The notes beneath the pieces were generated by a model that made no database searches, was not told the DNA's origin, and saw only the letters and a list, made by a program, of their open reading frames with translations. 64,000 nucleotides of DNA from Alphaproteobacteria bacterium (GTDB lineage Bacteria > Pseudomonadota > Alphaproteobacteria > Rhodospirillales > Casp-alpha2): the NCBI GenBank assembly GCA_024279135.1, contig JAJRRU010000019.1, positions 1-64,000 of the forward strand, given 5' to 3'. Below, in pieces: positions 62,009-64,000 of the stretch. A program made the translations under genes and the position numbers. Position 1 is the first letter of the stretch, and each line of letters starts with the position of its first letter.

Positions 62009-62740
62009 CTGTCTTTTCCAGAAATTACGCCCTTTGTCTATCTGCTTGCCTTCGGTGTGGTGTTCGCCGCCGCCATAGTCCAGAGCGTGATCGGTATGGG
62101 ATTTGGACAGATCGCCGGTCCGCTTCTGTTATTGATAAATCACGATTTTGTGCCCGTGCCGATCCTGATTATGGGCATGGTTGTGGCAACCATCAATGCC
62201 ATCAAGGGGCGTCGGGAAATTGTTACGGCTCAATTGAGTTTTGCTCTTTGCGGACGTATTGCCGGGGCTATTACCGCGGCCTGGGCGATGGCTTTCATCA
62301 TCGATCAGGAAATATTCTCACTGGTGTTTGCTGGCCTGATACTGCTGGCTGTGGGCATCAGTTTTGGTAAGTGGAAAATCCTTCCCACCGGCAAAGCATT
62401 GTTGTTTGCCGGGGCGGCTTCGGGTTTTATGGGCACCATCACCTCGGTTGGTGCTCCACCCATGGGCATTGTCTATCAACACAGCCCCGGGCCGACTGTG
62501 CGCGCCACCCTGAACGCTTTTTTCTCCCTGGGCACGGTCGCGTCTTTGTCCGCATTAGGATGGTTTGGCCTGTTGCGCCTGGATCATTTGATTTTTGCTG
62601 CCATGCTGACCCCGGCCCTGATCATGGGAACCTGGGTTTCTAAATATCTGATGGCTTATGTTGACAAGCGGTTTCGTAAACTTGTTCTGGGGATTTGCAT
62701 TGTCTCTTCGCTGGTTGTGATCTGGGACGCCCTGGCATGA
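62009..62740 (+). CDS. TauE/SafE-family permease, probable CTG start
   Basis: 243 residues if translation begins at CTG 62009, eight bases after AAAGGG (61995-62000). There is no ATG, GTG or TTG in frame before GTG 62057, and starting there would remove half of the first membrane segment (ITPFVYLLAFGVVFAAAIVQ). Eight or so hydrophobic segments, with the paired family motifs SVIGMGFGQIAGPLLLL and GFMGTITSVGAPPMGI. These permeases export sulfite, sulfoacetate or other small anions. An ATG at 61992 is out of frame, so a single-base error in that stretch is another explanation. The stop overlaps the next ATG as ATGA. Confidence 0.72.
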   Translation: MSFPEITPFVYLLAFGVVFAAAIVQSVIGMGFGQIAGPLLLLINHDFVPVPILIMGMVVATINAIKGRREIVTAQLSFALCGRIAGAITAAWAMAFIIDQEIFSLVFAGLILLAVGISFGKWKILPTGKALLFAGAASGFMGTITSVGAPPMGIVYQHSPGPTVRATLNAFFSLGTVASLSALGWFGLLRLDHLIFAAMLTPALIMGTWVSKYLMAYVDKRFRKLVLGICIVSSLVVIWDALA

Positions 62741-63684
62741 TGACATTGTTACGCATGTTGGGCCGCCGAGCACCCCTGGTCCTGGTCGGCGGGGTCATTT
62801 TGGGTTTTTTGTTACCGGGGCTAGGCGGCGTTATTGACATAGCGCTGCCGCTTCTTGTGGTGATGTTACTGGCCGTGGCTATGATCCGGGTAGATATGCC
62901 ACAGGTGATCCTGCATTTGCGCCGCCCTGTCAGGCTGGTTGTGCTGCTCGTAGGGCTCATGGCCATTATCCCGGTTTGTGTTCATCTATTGGCGACGTCT
63001 ATTGGACTTTCTCCGGTTCTTCATACGGCGCTGGTATTGCTGGTTTGCGCGCCGCCGCTCTCGGCTTCTGCCAATATGGCCGCACTGCTCGGTCTGGATG
63101 ATGCCCTGGCATTAAACATTATTGTGGTGGGGACCCTGATCGTGCCATTGAGCGCCCCCGCTCTGGCGATTACCGTCCTGAACATCCCCATCGTTCTGGA
63201 CGGCGGGGTGATGTTCGTTAAACTCGCCCTTATTACGGCCCTGTCCATGGGGGCTGCTATCGTCATGCGCCGTTGGATCGGGCGGCGCAGGGTCGAAGAA
63301 AACACCGATGTGCTGGATGGTATATCGGCCTTGATTATGGTCATCTTTGCCATTGTAGTGATGAACGGCATTGCCGTAACTCAACAACAGGCCATACAGC
63401 AACTGATCGAGGTTCTCGGTGTGGTATTGCTGGTGAACTGGGGATTGCATGGCTTGACCTGTCTGACCTACATAATAATGCGAAAGGCTGGTAACAAACC
63501 GTTCGCCCCTCAGGACGGCGCGATTGCCCTGATGGCGGGCAATCGCAATATGGCGCTGATTATCGCCATTCTACCCAGTGATACGGCCGCCGCACTGCTC
63601 TTGTTCCTGGCCTTGTATCAGGTGCCGATTTACCTGACGCCCATTCTGGCGGCGCCTTTGTACCGGCGGCTTCTGGCACTTTAG
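62737..63684 (+). CDS. Bile acid:sodium symporter-like (BASS/AbrB-type) permease
   Basis: 315 residues from ATG at 62737, overlapping the upstream stop as ATGA, so the two permeases are probably translated together. About nine to ten hydrophobic segments. LVCAPPLSASANMAALLGLDDALALNIIV and the C-terminal AIALMAGNRNMALIIAILP are typical of bile-acid:sodium symporter/arsenite-permease-like transporters. The substrate is unknown; an organic anion is likely. A different transporter fold family remains possible. Confidence 0.65.
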   Translation: MMTLLRMLGRRAPLVLVGGVILGFLLPGLGGVIDIALPLLVVMLLAVAMIRVDMPQVILHLRRPVRLVVLLVGLMAIIPVCVHLLATSIGLSPVLHTALVLLVCAPPLSASANMAALLGLDDALALNIIVVGTLIVPLSAPALAITVLNIPIVLDGGVMFVKLALITALSMGAAIVMRRWIGRRRVEENTDVLDGISALIMVIFAIVVMNGIAVTQQQAIQQLIEVLGVVLLVNWGLHGLTCLTYIIMRKAGNKPFAPQDGAIALMAGNRNMALIIAILPSDTAAALLLFLALYQVPIYLTPILAAPLYRRLLAL

Positions 63685-63706
63685 AGGGTGCTTAGTCTCA
63701 TTAAAC

Positions 63707-63735
63707 TTGACAATTTGGAACGGTCCAATTATAGT
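63707..63735 (+). promoter_or_regulatory. Sigma-70-type promoter for the Gfo/Idh/MocA gene
   Basis: TTGACA at 63707-63712 and TATAGT at 63730-63735 are separated by 17 bases, close to the ideal. Two palindromic operators overlap the spacer and the start region, so the promoter is probably tightly repressed. Confidence 0.75.
63715..63728. promoter_or_regulatory. Operator copy 1 (TTGGAACGGTCCAA)
   Basis: A 14-base palindrome with central ACGG fills the spacer between -35 and -10. It matches copy 2 in 13 of 14 bases, with centres 25 bases apart, a spacing that puts both on nearly the same helix face. The central CG recalls LacI-family sites. Confidence 0.7.
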
Positions 63736-63739
63736 TTTT

Positions 63740-63753
63740 TTGGAACGATCCAA
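63740..63753. promoter_or_regulatory. Operator copy 2 (TTGGAACGATCCAA)
   Basis: Second copy of the palindrome, lying just downstream of the -10 where transcription should begin; T and A runs extend the symmetry to about 22 bases. The regulator gene is not visible in the window. Confidence 0.7.
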
Positions 63754-63797
63754 AAAATTTAATAAATATATAACAGCATGATATCAGGGAGTTATTG

Positions 63798-64000
63798 ATG
63801 ATTTGGGGATTGATCGGGGCGAGTACCATCGCCTCACAGCATATGATTGACGCTATTCGTGCACAAGACGGTCATGACATAAAGACTGTGCAAAGCGGCA
63901 ATGCCGCCCATGGCGCGCAGTATGCCAAAGCCCATAATATACCTAATTCCACGGATGATCTGTCAATCTTGCTGGATGATACGAATATTTCGGCCGTTTA
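63798..64000 (+). CDS. Gfo/Idh/MocA-family NAD(P)-dependent oxidoreductase, 5' part
   Basis: Sixty-seven codons are visible from ATG at 63798, with CAGGGAG upstream; the gene runs off the window. MIWGLIGASTIASQHMIDAI is the N-terminal dinucleotide-binding loop of the Gfo/Idh/MocA family, followed by a VQSGN and AKAHNIPNSTDDLSILL stretch that fits the second strand and helix. Members oxidise sugars, inositols or related polyols. It has its own operator-bearing promoter and is probably the first gene of another operon. Confidence 0.8.
   Translation, partial: MIWGLIGASTIASQHMIDAIRAQDGHDIKTVQSGNAAHGAQYAKAHNIPNSTDDLSILLDDTNISAV

Noticed and set aside
1-64000. tRNA, rRNA, insertion sequence or integron/phage attachment sites
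   Set aside because: No transposase, integrase, terminal inverted repeats or RNA-gene sequence was recognised on reading both strands, though a tRNA-finder was not run.

Overview
The window looks like a chromosome segment from a marine-type alphaproteobacterium, possibly Rhodospirillales-like. Pointers are an IalB-family protein, TRAP transport genes, a SoeABC-type sulfite dehydrogenase, an mdeR-mdeA-mdeB-like methionine catabolism locus, FCD-type GntR regulation and a large family of TPR-headed enzymes. The taxon is inferred from gene content and is tentative. I found no rRNA, tRNA, IS element, phage gene or CRISPR array.

Region 1 (1-34214) is the most unusual part. It holds fourteen proteins that, apart from the truncated first one, share one N-terminal TPR module (TIQQA.., LHLLGVIAHQ, DFAEAHNNLGN units) joined to different catalytic C-termini: one classical sulfotransferase (cut by the window edge), eight divergent PAPS-sulfotransferase-like proteins, two methyltransferases, two B12-binding/radical SAM enzymes and one SGNH-like hydrolase or acyltransferase. 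In the middle lies a fusion of a pyruvate-kinase-like domain with ATP sulfurylase, the enzyme that makes APS from sulfate. Two transcription blocks run outward from this centre, and each ends in a TPR-radical SAM gene. I read the island as a sulfate-activating, multi-enzyme modification system in which TPR scaffolds deliver different chemistries to a shared substrate. The substrate is unknown; a surface polymer or exported protein is a guess.

Region 2 (34215-41875) carries an IalB-like secreted protein, a 1355-residue autotransporter with about 13 glycine-rich passenger repeats, a methyltransferase with a regulatory domain resembling the rickettsial lysine methyltransferases that modify the autotransporter OmpB, and a lipoprotein alpha/beta hydrolase.

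Region 3 (41897-53318) is organosulfur metabolism: an Lrp regulator divergent from methionine gamma-lyase, a 2-oxoacid dehydrogenase E1 (MdeB-like), a MalY/PatB C-S lyase and soeABC (sulfite to sulfate), followed by a GH10 xylanase-like lipoprotein. Sulfite oxidation here and sulfate activation in region 1 could be joined, but the genes for methanethiol oxidation and APS kinase are not in the window.

Region 4 (53315-64000) is a catabolic cluster around an FCD-type GntR regulator with two candidate operators: an Asp/Glu-family racemase, a TPP enzyme, a D-amino-acid dehydrogenase-like flavoprotein, a DctPQM TRAP transporter, an enolase-superfamily enzyme with Lys/Lys catalytic residues, a TauE/SafE permease that probably starts at CTG, a BASS-type permease and, beyond a promoter carrying two palindromic operators, the start of a Gfo/Idh/MocA dehydrogenase. 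No gene-free stretch exceeds about 300 bases.
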